DNA of 64,000 nucleotides from Nocardioides panzhihuensis (GTDB lineage Bacteria > Actinomycetota > Actinomycetes > Propionibacteriales > Nocardioidaceae), in the NCBI RefSeq assembly GCF_013408335.1, contig NZ_JACBZR010000001.1:62001-126000 (forward strand), in the 5' to 3' direction. Made by a program: the position numbers and the translations under genes. Below the pieces are notes generated by a model, which did no database searches, was not told the DNA's origin, and worked only from the letters and a program-made list of their open reading frames with translations. Of the stretch, positions 7,941 through 16,715 are shown in pieces; position 1 is the stretch's first letter, and the number at the start of each line of letters is the position of its first letter.

Positions 7941-9530
7941 GTGGCGGTATCCAGACGGATCCGGACATTCTCGGCTGCGCTCGCGGTTGCCGGGCTCGTG
8001 GGGATCACGGGCTGCGGTGAGGCGCCGACGCAGAAGCCGTCCGCCGAGCGTGTCGCTGGGCAGGCCTCGACCAAGACCCCGGCCTTCGAGATGCCGGTCG
8101 AGAAGCCCAACCTGCTGATGATCACGGTCGACGACCTCTCCTCCATCGACATGGACTACCTGCCGAGCGTGCAGCGGCTGGTCGGCGAGAGCGGGGTGAC
8201 CTTCACCGACGCGGTCGCGCCGACGCCCATCTGCGTGCCGGCCCGAGCCTCGCTGCTCTCGGGGCAGTACGCCCACAACCACGGCGCCCACACCATCCAC
8301 GGTCCCGACGGCGGCTACCCGTCCTTCGACGACTCCGAGACCCTGGCCACCTCGCTGCAGGATGCGGGCTACACCACGCTGTTCACCGGGAAGTACCTCA
8401 ACGAGTACGGCCAGGACGGGACCCGGCGCGACGTACCCCCGGGGTGGGACGAGTGGCGTGCGACCGTCGACCCGTCGACCTACAACTACCTGGGCACGAA
8501 GTTCAACGTCAACGGACGCCTGGTCAAGCCGAAGGGTTACTCGACCACCGTCATCACCCAGCAGGCTCAAGCCGCGCTGAAGGACGCCAAGAAGAGAGAT
8601 GCCCGAGCAGGGGTCGACCCGGAGGGCCAGGTGAAGCCGTGGTTCCAGTGGGTCAACTATGTCGCGCCGCACATCGGTGGTCCGACGGAGAAGGGCGACC
8701 CCAAGCAGCGCTTCCCGGGCACCAAGGGCTCGGTCGGTGTTCCCGTCCCGGACGAGCAGGACCGAGACGTGTACGCCGACAAGCCGATCCCGCCGCAGCC
8801 CAACCTGTTTCCGGAGGACCGTCGGGAGTTCCCCAAGGGCTCGCCGTCGCGGAAGCGACCGACCCAGATCGAGAAGGACGCCTACCGGATCTCCTATCAG
8901 CGGCGGATCGAGGCGGCGCGCAGCCTGGACCGCAACATCGCCTCTCTCCTCGAGGGTTTGAAGACGAGCGATGAGCTGGCGCGGACGCTGGTCGTCTTCA
9001 CCTCCGACAACGGGTTCTCGAGCGGCTACCACAACTTCAACGGCAAGCTCTGGTACTACCAGGAGACCCTCGGGATCCCGGTGCTGATGAGGGGGCCGGG
9101 GGTGCCCAAGGGGCGTGAGGTGGGGACGCCGCTCACGAATCCCGACATCGCCACGACGCTGCTCGCGGCGGCCGGTGCCGACGACCCGCACGAGCCCGAC
9201 GGCATCGACATCCTCCCGTGGCTGAGTGCGCCCGAGCAGACCCGCGTCATCCCGATCGAGGCATGGCCGACCTCCGACGGGACCTCGCGGCTCTGGTCCG
9301 GCGTGCGCGTGGGCCGGTGGACCTACGTCGAGCTCAACAGCGGCGGCATCGAGCTCTATGACCGGGTGGCCGACCCCTATGAGATGAACAACCTCGCCGA
9401 TGATCCGGCCCACGCCAAGACACTCTCGCGCCTCGCGGGCCTGGCCGACAAGTATCGCGACTGCTCCGGGGACGGCTGCCCCAAGAAGATGTACGCGGCC
9501 GACCGCCCGCTCGATCTCGCCGGTCTGTAG
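7941..9530 (+). CDS. Sulfatase, lipoprotein, formylglycine-dependent (paralogue 1)
   Basis: A 529-residue type I sulfatase. The N-terminal signal ends in a lipobox-like VGITGC (Cys25), predicting an exported lipoprotein. Asp64 and Asp65 in ITVDD are metal ligands. Cys98-x-Pro-x-Arg in CVPARASLLSG is the site converted to formylglycine, and TSDNGFSSGYHN near residue 353 supplies further ligands. The closest family resemblance is to N-acetylglucosamine-6-sulfatase/arylsulfatase proteins, so it probably hydrolyses sulfate esters outside the membrane; the substrate is unknown. The GTG start has GAGGA six bases upstream. A second sulfatase with very similar blocks lies at 14322-15866. Confidence 0.9.
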   Translation: MAVSRRIRTFSAALAVAGLVGITGCGEAPTQKPSAERVAGQASTKTPAFEMPVEKPNLLMITVDDLSSIDMDYLPSVQRLVGESGVTFTDAVAPTPICVPARASLLSGQYAHNHGAHTIHGPDGGYPSFDDSETLATSLQDAGYTTLFTGKYLNEYGQDGTRRDVPPGWDEWRATVDPSTYNYLGTKFNVNGRLVKPKGYSTTVITQQAQAALKDAKKRDARAGVDPEGQVKPWFQWVNYVAPHIGGPTEKGDPKQRFPGTKGSVGVPVPDEQDRDVYADKPIPPQPNLFPEDRREFPKGSPSRKRPTQIEKDAYRISYQRRIEAARSLDRNIASLLEGLKTSDELARTLVVFTSDNGFSSGYHNFNGKLWYYQETLGIPVLMRGPGVPKGREVGTPLTNPDIATTLLAAAGADDPHEPDGIDILPWLSAPEQTRVIPIEAWPTSDGTSRLWSGVRVGRWTYVELNSGGIELYDRVADPYEMNNLADDPAHAKTLSRLAGLADKYRDCSGDGCPKKMYAADRPLDLAGL

Positions 9531-9728
9531 GCGCCGCGCCCCCGAGCCGCGTCCGAAGGCCTCCGATGTGGCAACCATGGCGGTTTGCCGCATCGCGTCA
9601 CGGATATTTCACCTGCCGGCCGCAGATTCAGGCTCCAGTCGGACAGCCGTACGCCACCTCGCTCCGATGGACTTGTCCAGACAAGTGCCCGGTGCCCGAC
9701 CGGGGCTCAGTCCGAGACGAGGAGAACG

Positions 9729-12128
9729 ATGATTCCCATCAGACGATCGTGGGGTGCGCGGCTTGTCGCCGGCGCCCTCGCGACTGTTGCGATCGCGGGT
9801 GGCAGCACCGTCGTCGCCCAGGAACGAGCCGAGGCAGACGGTCCGGCCTTCACGCTGCTCGCCGAACAGGTGCGGTTGCAGGACGCCGTGAGACCCAAGG
9901 CGGCGGTCGGCGAGAGCTTCCGCATCCCCGAGCCGGTGCCGACCCAGGAGAGCAGCTCGTTCCGTACCGGTGACTACGCCGTGTCGGTAGCCTCGCCGGA
10001 CGGCGTGACTGCCGAGATCTCTCCGACCGGCAGCAAGAGCGCACCGGTCTACGAGTTCACTCCTCAGATCGCCGGCGACTACAAGATCAACTACTCGGCC
10101 GTCGGTGACGACGGCACCGTCGACTTCGAGGAGTTCGAGGTCGTGGCCGGCGACGACGCCGAGGTCGAGAAGGCCCGCGCCGCCGCTGCGCGACGCGCCG
10201 CCAACGACAACCAGCCGCAGGTGACCTTCGGCTCCCTCGGCGACATCCACAACGAGTGGCGCGACCTGGACAAGGCCTTCGACCTCTACCACGAGCAGGA
10301 CCTCGACGCGTCGCTGTTCGTCGGCGACCTGACGAACAACGCCACCGCGGGTGAGTACGCCGGTCTGAAGGAGGTGCTGGACCGCCGTCTCGACGAGAAC
10401 GGTGACGGCAAGGACGACATCTCCCTCGTGGCGGCGCTGGGCAACCACGACATCGGCTCGGGTATGACTGGCTACGACCTGTTCACCCAGGCGACCGGTG
10501 GTCAGCGGCCCAACGCCGACTACGTGATCAACGGCTACCACTTCATCACGGTCTCACCCGGCTCCGGCGAGCTCGACGAGGAGACCGGACGGCCGACCCA
10601 GCGCAGCACCGGCGACTATGCCTACGCACGCGACTGGCTGCACACCCGTCTGGCCGCCAACACCGCCGAGCACCCCGACCGTCCGGTGTTCGTGCTCGTG
10701 CACCACCCCCTCAAGTGCACGCACTACGTCTCGAACGAGTGGTACGGAGCGGGGCTGTCGGAGGGCTGCGGCGACACCTTCGAGTCGGTCTTCGACGACT
10801 TCCCCCAGGCCGTCGTCTGGGGCGGACACATCCACACGCCCAACAACATCTCCACCTCGATCTGGCAGGACGGGGGCTTCACGACGGTGAACGCGCCACC
10901 GTTGGCCTACTTCGAGATGGAGAGCGGCGTCGACAACGACACCACGCCGAACGACGCGGGCAACAACGCGCAGACCTCGGTCGTCGAGGTCGCCGGAAGC
11001 GTCGTCACCGTCAAGAACTACGACCTGCAGGCCGGCCGATGGATCGACCAGACCTGGAAGTGGGACGTCGAGGAAGCGATCAAGAACCCGCAGCGCAACT
11101 TCCCCTACACCGACCGCCGCGCCGCTGAGACCGCCGGCCCGAAGTGGCCCGCGGGCGCTGCCGTGACCGTCTCCGACGTCAAGGAGGACACCGCCCAGGT
11201 GTCCTTCCCGCAGGCGAAGCCGGCGGCCAACGACGTACAGGACATCGTCCATCTCTACCGCTATCAGGTGACCGAGAAGGCCACCGGCGCGACCGTCGCC
11301 GACTTCAAGCAGTGGTCCGGCTTCTACATCCTCCCGCTGCCGGCAACCCGCGGCCACGCCGTCCGGGACCTGAAGGGCAACACGGAGTACGAGGTGCGCG
11401 TCACCCCGTACAACACCTGGGGCAAGCCGGGGGCGGCGATCTCGAGCACCTTCAAGACAGCTCCGCCGCCGCCTCCGGTCGACCCTGCCGACTACCTCGT
11501 CTACCAGGACTTCGAGTCGGTGGCCTCGCAGCTGCAGCCGGGCGTCGAGCACAACATGCCGGCTAACGCGAACGTCCTCGGTTGGACCAAGACCACGCCC
11601 GCGGGCTGGACGATCACCAACTCCCCGGACATGCCGACCGGCACCAGGGAGATGAACGGCTGGTCGCTGATGACCAAGGCGTTCTGGCAGAACGGTGACG
11701 ACCAGGACCGCAGCGGCTTCACCCTGGGCCGCAACGTCGTGGCGGTGGCCGACCCCGACGAGTGGGACGACGTGAACGACCCGGAGAGCCGTGGCCGCTT
11801 CGACTCGACGCTCACCACGCCCAGCGCGCCGATCCCGGCCGGGACCTCGCGCGTCTACCTCGCCTGGGACAACCACTACCGCGAGGAGGAGCCGCAGGAG
11901 GCCGAGGTCACCGTCGAGTTCGACACCGGTCAGAGGGTGCGGCTGGTCCACTGGACGGCGGCCAACACGCCCGATCTCAGTCAGGGGAACAAGACCGTCA
12001 ACCTGCCCGTCGACGTGCCGGCCGGAGCGACCTCGATGAAGGTCGACTTCCGGCTCTTCAACGCCATGAACGACTGGTACTGGGCCATCGACCACGTTCG
12101 ACTCGACACCGAGCCGATCCTCAACTGA
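9729..12128 (+). CDS. Secreted metallophosphoesterase with FN3-like and C-terminal adhesin-like domains
   Basis: A 799-residue exported protein. A signal peptide (basic start, hydrophobic LVAGALATVAIAGG, cut near AEA) is followed by a beta-rich N-domain. A calcineurin-like phosphoesterase domain covers residues about 165-430, with GDIHNEW, GDLTNN, GNHDIGSG, HHPLKCTHY and GGHIHTPNN as metal-binding blocks. A fibronectin-III-like region (residues about 475-585) ends in a proline stretch. A C-terminal jelly-roll region resembles cleaved-adhesin domains. It likely acts on phosphoesters at or outside the cell wall. ATG 9729 is preferred over an upstream in-frame start because GAGGAG precedes it and the signal peptide begins there. 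Confidence 0.85.
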   Translation: MIPIRRSWGARLVAGALATVAIAGGSTVVAQERAEADGPAFTLLAEQVRLQDAVRPKAAVGESFRIPEPVPTQESSSFRTGDYAVSVASPDGVTAEISPTGSKSAPVYEFTPQIAGDYKINYSAVGDDGTVDFEEFEVVAGDDAEVEKARAAAARRAANDNQPQVTFGSLGDIHNEWRDLDKAFDLYHEQDLDASLFVGDLTNNATAGEYAGLKEVLDRRLDENGDGKDDISLVAALGNHDIGSGMTGYDLFTQATGGQRPNADYVINGYHFITVSPGSGELDEETGRPTQRSTGDYAYARDWLHTRLAANTAEHPDRPVFVLVHHPLKCTHYVSNEWYGAGLSEGCGDTFESVFDDFPQAVVWGGHIHTPNNISTSIWQDGGFTTVNAPPLAYFEMESGVDNDTTPNDAGNNAQTSVVEVAGSVVTVKNYDLQAGRWIDQTWKWDVEEAIKNPQRNFPYTDRRAAETAGPKWPAGAAVTVSDVKEDTAQVSFPQAKPAANDVQDIVHLYRYQVTEKATGATVADFKQWSGFYILPLPATRGHAVRDLKGNTEYEVRVTPYNTWGKPGAAISSTFKTAPPPPPVDPADYLVYQDFESVASQLQPGVEHNMPANANVLGWTKTTPAGWTITNSPDMPTGTREMNGWSLMTKAFWQNGDDQDRSGFTLGRNVVAVADPDEWDDVNDPESRGRFDSTLTTPSAPIPAGTSRVYLAWDNHYREEEPQEAEVTVEFDTGQRVRLVHWTAANTPDLSQGNKTVNLPVDVPAGATSMKVDFRLFNAMNDWYWAIDHVRLDTEPILN

Positions 12129-12134
12129 CCCGCG

Positions 12135-12170
12135 GGAGGCTCGCCCGGCGCTCGCCGGGTGAGCCTCCTT
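12135..12170 (+). terminator. Hairpin terminator after the metallophosphoesterase gene
   Basis: A 15-bp stem (12135-12149 with 12154-12168, one G-U pair) with a 4-base loop, followed by TT and a C-run. It starts seven bases after the stop codon. Confidence 0.8.
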
Positions 12171-12195
12171 CCCCCGCTCGTGATCGAGGATCCTC

Positions 12196-13518
12196 ATGAT
12201 TGCTCCTCCCTGCGTACGTCTTCTCGCCGCGGCCGTGCTCGCGACGCTCGCGCCGTTCCTGCTCGTGCTCCCGGCTTCCGCGCACGGCTTCACCTCGACG
12301 GTCTACGCCGAGCTGACCCAGCCCACCGATGGCGTTCTCAGCACCGAGCTCGAGATGGAGTACGTCCTCCTCGTCAGGTCGGTGGCGAAGGCGGAGGGCG
12401 ACCCGGAGCTGGAGAGCCAGGCCAAGGCCGCCTTCCCGACCTCCGGAGCTGACATCGGGCTGATCGGGGAGCACCGGGACGCCGTCCTGGGATACCTTGG
12501 CGACCGCTTCCGCATCTCTGTCGACGGTCAGGCCTGCACGCCGACCGTGGGTGACGAGCTCCGGGCCACCGAGCGCGACGGTGTGCCCCACATCGTCGTC
12601 ACGCTCGACCACGCGTGCCCCCAGGTGTCGAGCGACGCGGTGTACGAGATCGCCAGCGAGCTGTTCCCGGAGTCGGAAGGCTTCGTGGGGAGCACTGAGA
12701 CGATCCTCGACTACTCGCTGCCGGAGGCCGCAGGCAACACGGTCCTCACCGTCGAGGACCCGAGCTTCTCCACCGACGAGGCGACGCCGACCCGGCTGCT
12801 CGACTTCTTCGTCCTCGGTGCCGAGCACCTGCTCTTCGGCATCGACCACATCCTGTTCCTCGTCGCGCTGATCGTCGGCTCCCGCCGTCCGCGCGACATC
12901 CTGCTGACCGCAACCGCCTTCACGGCGGCTCACTCGGTGACCTTCATCCTGGCGAGCCTCAGCCTGGTGACGATCCCGGCCTCGATCGTCGAACCCGTGA
13001 TCGCGCTGTCGATCGCGGCGGTGGCGGCCTGGCATGTGTGGCGCTCGTGGCGCGACAACGGCGATGACGTCGCCGGGTCTCGCGACCGACCCGCGGACAA
13101 CGGCGACGTGCCCGTCGTCTCGACCGGCCCGGTCGGGGGTGCCACGACCGTGGTGGCGCCCACGCGGCTCTCGACGGAGGTCGAGCCGAGGTCGCCTGGT
13201 CTGCTGAGATCGTTGGACTCGGGGGAGAGGGTCAGGCTCGCCGTGGTCTTCGGTTTCGGCCTGATCCACGGCTTGGGCTTCGCTGGCGCCTTCGGGATCG
13301 ACGAGCCGTTCTCGTGGGGGCTGTTGGGCTCGCTGCTCGTCTTCAACCTCGGCATCGAGGTCGTGCAGCTCGTGATCATCGCGCTGGTCTTCCCGGTGCT
13401 CCTGGTCCTGCGGCATCGGCAGCCGGCGGTCGGACGGTGGCTCGGCATCGTCGCCGCCGCAGGTGTCGCCCTCGTCGGTCTGTTCTGGTTCGTCCAACGA
13501 CTCCTCGGATTCGGGTGA
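12196..13518 (+). CDS. HupE/UreJ-family membrane protein
   Basis: A 440-residue protein with a signal peptide ending near SAHG and an extracytoplasmic N-domain of about 170 residues. A membrane domain follows, carrying the HupE/UreJ_2 hallmarks: GAEHLLFGIDHILFL near residue 205, TAAHSVTF near 240 and GLIHGLGFAG near 355. The histidines in these blocks suggest metal binding; family members are linked to nickel or other metal handling. No hydrogenase or urease gene is nearby, so the ligand is unknown. A charged loop of about 65 residues splits the helices. GAGGA five bases before the ATG supports the start. It is five bases from the GntR gene. Confidence 0.8.
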   Translation: MIAPPCVRLLAAAVLATLAPFLLVLPASAHGFTSTVYAELTQPTDGVLSTELEMEYVLLVRSVAKAEGDPELESQAKAAFPTSGADIGLIGEHRDAVLGYLGDRFRISVDGQACTPTVGDELRATERDGVPHIVVTLDHACPQVSSDAVYEIASELFPESEGFVGSTETILDYSLPEAAGNTVLTVEDPSFSTDEATPTRLLDFFVLGAEHLLFGIDHILFLVALIVGSRRPRDILLTATAFTAAHSVTFILASLSLVTIPASIVEPVIALSIAAVAAWHVWRSWRDNGDDVAGSRDRPADNGDVPVVSTGPVGGATTVVAPTRLSTEVEPRSPGLLRSLDSGERVRLAVVFGFGLIHGLGFAGAFGIDEPFSWGLLGSLLVFNLGIEVVQLVIIALVFPVLLVLRHRQPAVGRWLGIVAAAGVALVGLFWFVQRLLGFG

Positions 13519-13522
13519 CCTG

Positions 13523-14281
13523 ATGGGCGAGACGGGCCTGGTACGACAGCGGTCCGCCAGCGCGGTGGTGGGCCCTTCGTGTCGCTACCACGCGGTCGCC
13601 GCCACGCTGGAGGAGCGAATCCGCGCCGGTGAATACCCGCCCGGCAAGCCGCTTCCGACGGTGTCCTGCCTGGCACGGGAGTTCGGGGTCGCGCGCGGCA
13701 CCGTGGAACGCGCGCTCACGCGCCTGGAGAGCGACAGCCATCTGGTCTCACACCATGGCCAGCGCTGGCATGCGCACGCGGTCACGCGTCTGCAGAGCCT
13801 CGGAGTGCGTTCGTTCGCCCAGTGGGCCGTGGCGTCCGGGCTGAGACCGGGAGGCCGATTCGTAGACGTGGCACGGGGTCGTGCCACGTCCTTGGAGGCG
13901 CGTGAGCTCGGCGAACGGCCGGGCAGCCCGGTGCTGCGGGTCGTACGTGTGCGTTCCCTCGACGGGTCGCCCGCCATGGTCGAGCACACCGTGTTTCCAG
14001 GGTGGCTCACCGCGACCATCGAGTCCTTGTCCGCCGATGCTCCCTCGATCGCCGATGTCGTCGAGGGTCGGCTCGGTGTCTGTCTCGGGCACGCCGAGCA
14101 CCGGATCGAGGCCTTCGCGGCAACGGCCATGGACGGTCGGCTGCTCGGCGTATCGCGGGGGAGTCCGCTGCTGCGAGTCGTCCGCACCGCGCGATTCGCC
14201 GACGGTCGCTCCTTCGAGTACAGCGACGATCGTTACCTTCCCGATGTCGTGTCCCTGTCGCTGGTGACGTCCTCGGGTTAA
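13523..14281 (+). CDS. GntR/HutC-family transcriptional regulator (UTRA domain)
   Basis: A 252-residue regulator. An N-terminal winged helix of the GntR family (residues about 20-95) includes RIRAGEYPPGKPLPTVSCLA and FGVARGTVERALTRLE. A C-terminal UTRA-type ligand-binding domain includes PAMVEHTVFPGW and GSPLLRVVRTARFADGRSFEYSDDRYLPD. HutC-type regulators bind sugars, amino sugars or related small molecules. The ATG chosen lies five bases after the hupE-like stop; a longer in-frame start would sit inside that gene. The downstream sulfatase gene, 40 bp away, is the obvious candidate target. Confidence 0.88.
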   Translation: MGETGLVRQRSASAVVGPSCRYHAVAATLEERIRAGEYPPGKPLPTVSCLAREFGVARGTVERALTRLESDSHLVSHHGQRWHAHAVTRLQSLGVRSFAQWAVASGLRPGGRFVDVARGRATSLEARELGERPGSPVLRVVRVRSLDGSPAMVEHTVFPGWLTATIESLSADAPSIADVVEGRLGVCLGHAEHRIEAFAATAMDGRLLGVSRGSPLLRVVRTARFADGRSFEYSDDRYLPDVVSLSLVTSSG

Positions 14282-14308
14282 AGTAGACTAAATAACTCAT
14301 ATTACTTT
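14280..14308 (+). promoter_or_regulatory. AT-rich inverted repeat before the second sulfatase gene
   Basis: AAAGTA (14280-14285) and TACTTT (14303-14308) form an inverted repeat in a block that is strikingly AT-rich for this genome. It lies exactly between the GntR gene and the sulfatase gene. It is a candidate operator or promoter for the sulfatase; binding by the adjacent regulator is inference. Confidence 0.45.
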
Positions 14309-14321
14309 GGAGTGTTTGGTC

Positions 14322-15866
14322 ATGCCGGTCGGCAACCTGTTCACCCGCCGCAGGCGGGCCGCTGTGGCGACGGCCGCGATGAGCGCCCTCGCGGTGACCG
14401 GCCTGGTGCACGAGCCGGCCGCCGTGGCGGCCGCCCCGACGCGTACGCCTGGTCTCGAGCGGCCCGTGGAGAAGCCGAACCTGCTGATGGTCACGGTCGA
14501 CGACCTCTCCTATCTGGACATGGACCACCTGCCGCAGGTGCGGAAGCTGGTCGAGCGGACCGGAGTCTCCTTCTCCGAGGGGATCGCGCCGACGCCGATC
14601 TGCGTGCCGGCGCGGGCGTCGCTGCTGACCGGGCAGTACGCCCACAACCACGGTGCGCGCACGATCGAGGGGCCGCACGGGGGATATCGAGCCTTCGACG
14701 ACTCCCGGACGGTGGCCACCTCGCTGCAGGAGGCGGGCTACTCGACGATCCTGGCGGGGAAGTACCTCAACGGCTACGGCGAGGGTGAGACCCGCGGCGA
14801 CCTACCGCCCGGATGGGACCAGTGGCGCGCGACCGTGGACCCGTCGACCTACAACTTCCGCTCGCCGAAGTTCAACGTCAACGGCGAGATCATCAAATCG
14901 AAGGGCTACTCCTCGACCGTCATCACCGAGCACGCGAAAGCCGGGATCGCGGCCGGGCGCGCGAGCCGAAAGCCCTGGTTCGCGTGGGTGAACTACGTCG
15001 CGCCGCACCATGGGGCACCCAGCGGTCCCGACGATCCGAAGCAGGTCTACCCCGGCACCGATGCCGCGCTCTCTGTGACTGTGCCCGACCAGCAGGATCG
15101 TGGTGTCTACGACAACGTGCCGATCCCGTCGCGGCCCAACCTGTTTCCCGACGACACCTCCGGATATGCGAAGGGCTCGCCGGCGCGCGGGCGGTTCGAC
15201 CAGCAGAAGAAGGACGCGCTCCGGATCGCCTACCAGCGACGCCTCGAGGCCATCCGCAGCCTGGACCGCAACATCGCCTCGCTGATCGGATCGCTCCGGA
15301 AGAGCGGCGAGCTGAAGCGAACGCTGGTCGTCTTCACCTCCGACAACGGCTTCTCCAACGGCTACCACAACCTCAACGGCAAGCTCTGGCACTACGACGA
15401 GTCGCTGCGGATCCCGGTGCTGATGAGCGGCCCCGGGGTGCCTCGCGGCCGGACGGTGCGGACCCCGGTCACCAATCCGGATCTCGCCGCGACCCTGCTG
15501 GCGGCGGCCGGGGCTCGGCCGCCTCGGGCGCCGGATGGGATCGACATCATGCCGTGGCTGCGCGCGCCCGAGCAGGTGCGCGCGGTCCCGGTCGGCGGCT
15601 GGCGGGTGACCGACGGCAGCCGCAGGCTCTGGTCCGGGATCCGGGTCGGCTCCTGGACCTACGCCCGCCTGCACACCGGTCAGGTCGAGGTCTACGACCG
15701 CTCCTCGGACCCCTATGAGCAGCACAACCTCGCCTCGGACCCGGCATCCGGGGCGACCGTGAAGGCCCTCGCGAAGCTGGCCGACCGCTACCAGGCCTGC
15801 GCCGGGTCGACCTGCCCGAAGGACCTGTACGCCGCCGGGCGGGCGCTCGACCTGGAGCGGCTGTGA
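14322..15866 (+). CDS. Sulfatase, exported, formylglycine-dependent (paralogue 2)
   Basis: A 514-residue type I sulfatase with a cleavable N-terminal signal (cut near AVAAAP), without the lipobox of paralogue 1. Asp60/Asp61 in VTVDD, Cys94-x-Pro-x-Arg in CVPARASLL and TSDNGFSNGYHN repeat the metal and formylglycine motifs. It shares long near-identical blocks with the sulfatase at 7941-9530, including DQWRATVDPSTYN, KFNVNG and SLDRNIASL, so the pair arose by duplication. ATG 14322 has TTGGAG about nine bases upstream; a TTG fifteen bases earlier is an unlikely start. Its stop overlaps the next start codon by one base. Confidence 0.9.
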   Translation: MPVGNLFTRRRRAAVATAAMSALAVTGLVHEPAAVAAAPTRTPGLERPVEKPNLLMVTVDDLSYLDMDHLPQVRKLVERTGVSFSEGIAPTPICVPARASLLTGQYAHNHGARTIEGPHGGYRAFDDSRTVATSLQEAGYSTILAGKYLNGYGEGETRGDLPPGWDQWRATVDPSTYNFRSPKFNVNGEIIKSKGYSSTVITEHAKAGIAAGRASRKPWFAWVNYVAPHHGAPSGPDDPKQVYPGTDAALSVTVPDQQDRGVYDNVPIPSRPNLFPDDTSGYAKGSPARGRFDQQKKDALRIAYQRRLEAIRSLDRNIASLIGSLRKSGELKRTLVVFTSDNGFSNGYHNLNGKLWHYDESLRIPVLMSGPGVPRGRTVRTPVTNPDLAATLLAAAGARPPRAPDGIDIMPWLRAPEQVRAVPVGGWRVTDGSRRLWSGIRVGSWTYARLHTGQVEVYDRSSDPYEQHNLASDPASGATVKALAKLADRYQACAGSTCPKDLYAAGRALDLERL

Positions 15867-16201
15867 TGCGGGTCGGTGATCTGGAGCGGGAGGCCGCCCG
15901 GGTGCGGCTCGTGGAGGCGTACGCCGCCGGGCGGCTCGATGCGCCCGAGCTGGAGTCGCGGGCTGCGGCGGTGTGGGGTGCGGTCCGGGCCGGTGAGCTC
16001 GCCGCGGTGGTGGACGATCTGGGCGAGGGTCCGGCTCCGCCTGGTCGGGAGGCGCTCCGCGCCGTACGCGATCTGCTGGTGTTTCTGGTCAGCGGCGCGA
16101 TCGCCGTCGTGGTCTGGCACCTCACCGGCCGAGGGTTCTTCTGGCCCCTGTGGGTGTTGGTCTACACGGGTCTGCCGCTGCTGCGCCCCTGGCGGGACTA
16201 G
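15866..16201 (+). CDS. DUF1707-domain small membrane protein
   Basis: A 111-residue protein. The N-terminal 55 residues (MRVGDLERE, LVEAYAAGRLDAPELESR, AVWGAVRAGELAAVVDDL) form the DUF1707 helical domain common in actinobacteria. Two hydrophobic segments follow (LLVFLVSGAIAVVVWHL and FWPLWVLVYTGLPLL). Function is unknown. The ATG overlaps the sulfatase stop (TGATG), so translation is coupled. Its 3' end overlaps the convergent next gene by four bases. Confidence 0.75.
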   Translation: MRVGDLEREAARVRLVEAYAAGRLDAPELESRAAAVWGAVRAGELAAVVDDLGEGPAPPGREALRAVRDLLVFLVSGAIAVVVWHLTGRGFFWPLWVLVYTGLPLLRPWRD

Positions 16202-16626
16202 GACTGCCTGGCGAGAGTGTCCGCGGGGACGCTGCCCGACTCGATCTCCCGCGCCAGCTCCTTGATGCGTACGCCGCTGGCGGTCCAGCTGCCGGCGCTC
16301 TCCTCGTGGATCGGGGTGAAGCCGCGGCGCACCTCGATGGTCCAGTGGCGGCCGAAGACCACCCGGGCGCCGATGGCGAAGGGGAGGACGGCGAGCAGGA
16401 GGAGGAGCTCGATGCCGGTCAGGAGCATTACAATGACGGCAACGACGAGGAGCGGCAGCGCGATGACGAGCCAGAGCACCATGAGGATCGCGCTGATCGG
16501 ATCGTCGCCTGAGGGCGGGCTGGGGACGTCGAATCCGTCGAGACTCAGTTGGCGTGACTTCCGCTGCCATGGGACCCAGCGTCGGGTGACTCGGTAGACC
16601 TGTCCGCCAGGAGTGCGTACCTTCAC
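16198..16626 (-). CDS. Conserved membrane protein of unknown function
   Basis: About 142 residues. A basic N-terminus (YRVTRRWVPWQRKSR) precedes one long double-helix hydrophobic stretch (ILMVLWLVIALPLLVVAVIV and GIELLLLLAVLPFAIGA, residues about 47-88). A soluble C-terminal region follows (WTIEVRRGFTPIHE, IKELAREIESG) that looks like the end of a PH-like or DUF domain. No family is recognised with confidence. GTG 16626 is taken as the start; a TTG three codons upstream is possible, and neither has a clear ribosome binding site. Confidence 0.6.
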   Translation of the reverse strand: MKVRTPGGQVYRVTRRWVPWQRKSRQLSLDGFDVPSPPSGDDPISAILMVLWLVIALPLLVVAVIVMLLTGIELLLLLAVLPFAIGARVVFGRHWTIEVRRGFTPIHEESAGSWTASGVRIKELAREIESGSVPADTLARQS

Positions 16627-16715
16627 GGCGGTCAAACTAGTGCCGCGTCTCAGTTAGCGGTTGTAAACCTCACACTTTGTGGTCACCGCCACTCCGTCGG
16701 CCTAAGGTTCGATCC

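Noticed and set aside
9598..9620. PHO box before the metallophosphoesterase gene
   Set aside because: Only one loose match to a TTCACC unit is present; a phosphate-control site needs at least two direct repeats.
9585..9728. Upstream in-frame start for the metallophosphoesterase
   Set aside because: A signal peptide and a GAGGAG site occur at ATG 9729; the extension would place the signal peptide inside the protein.
12121..13497. A 458-codon minus-strand frame opposite the hupE-like gene, and similar long frames opposite mutA, mutB and pyc
   Set aside because: All lie antisense to recognisable genes, lack starts with promoter or ribosome binding signals, and have low-complexity charged sequences.
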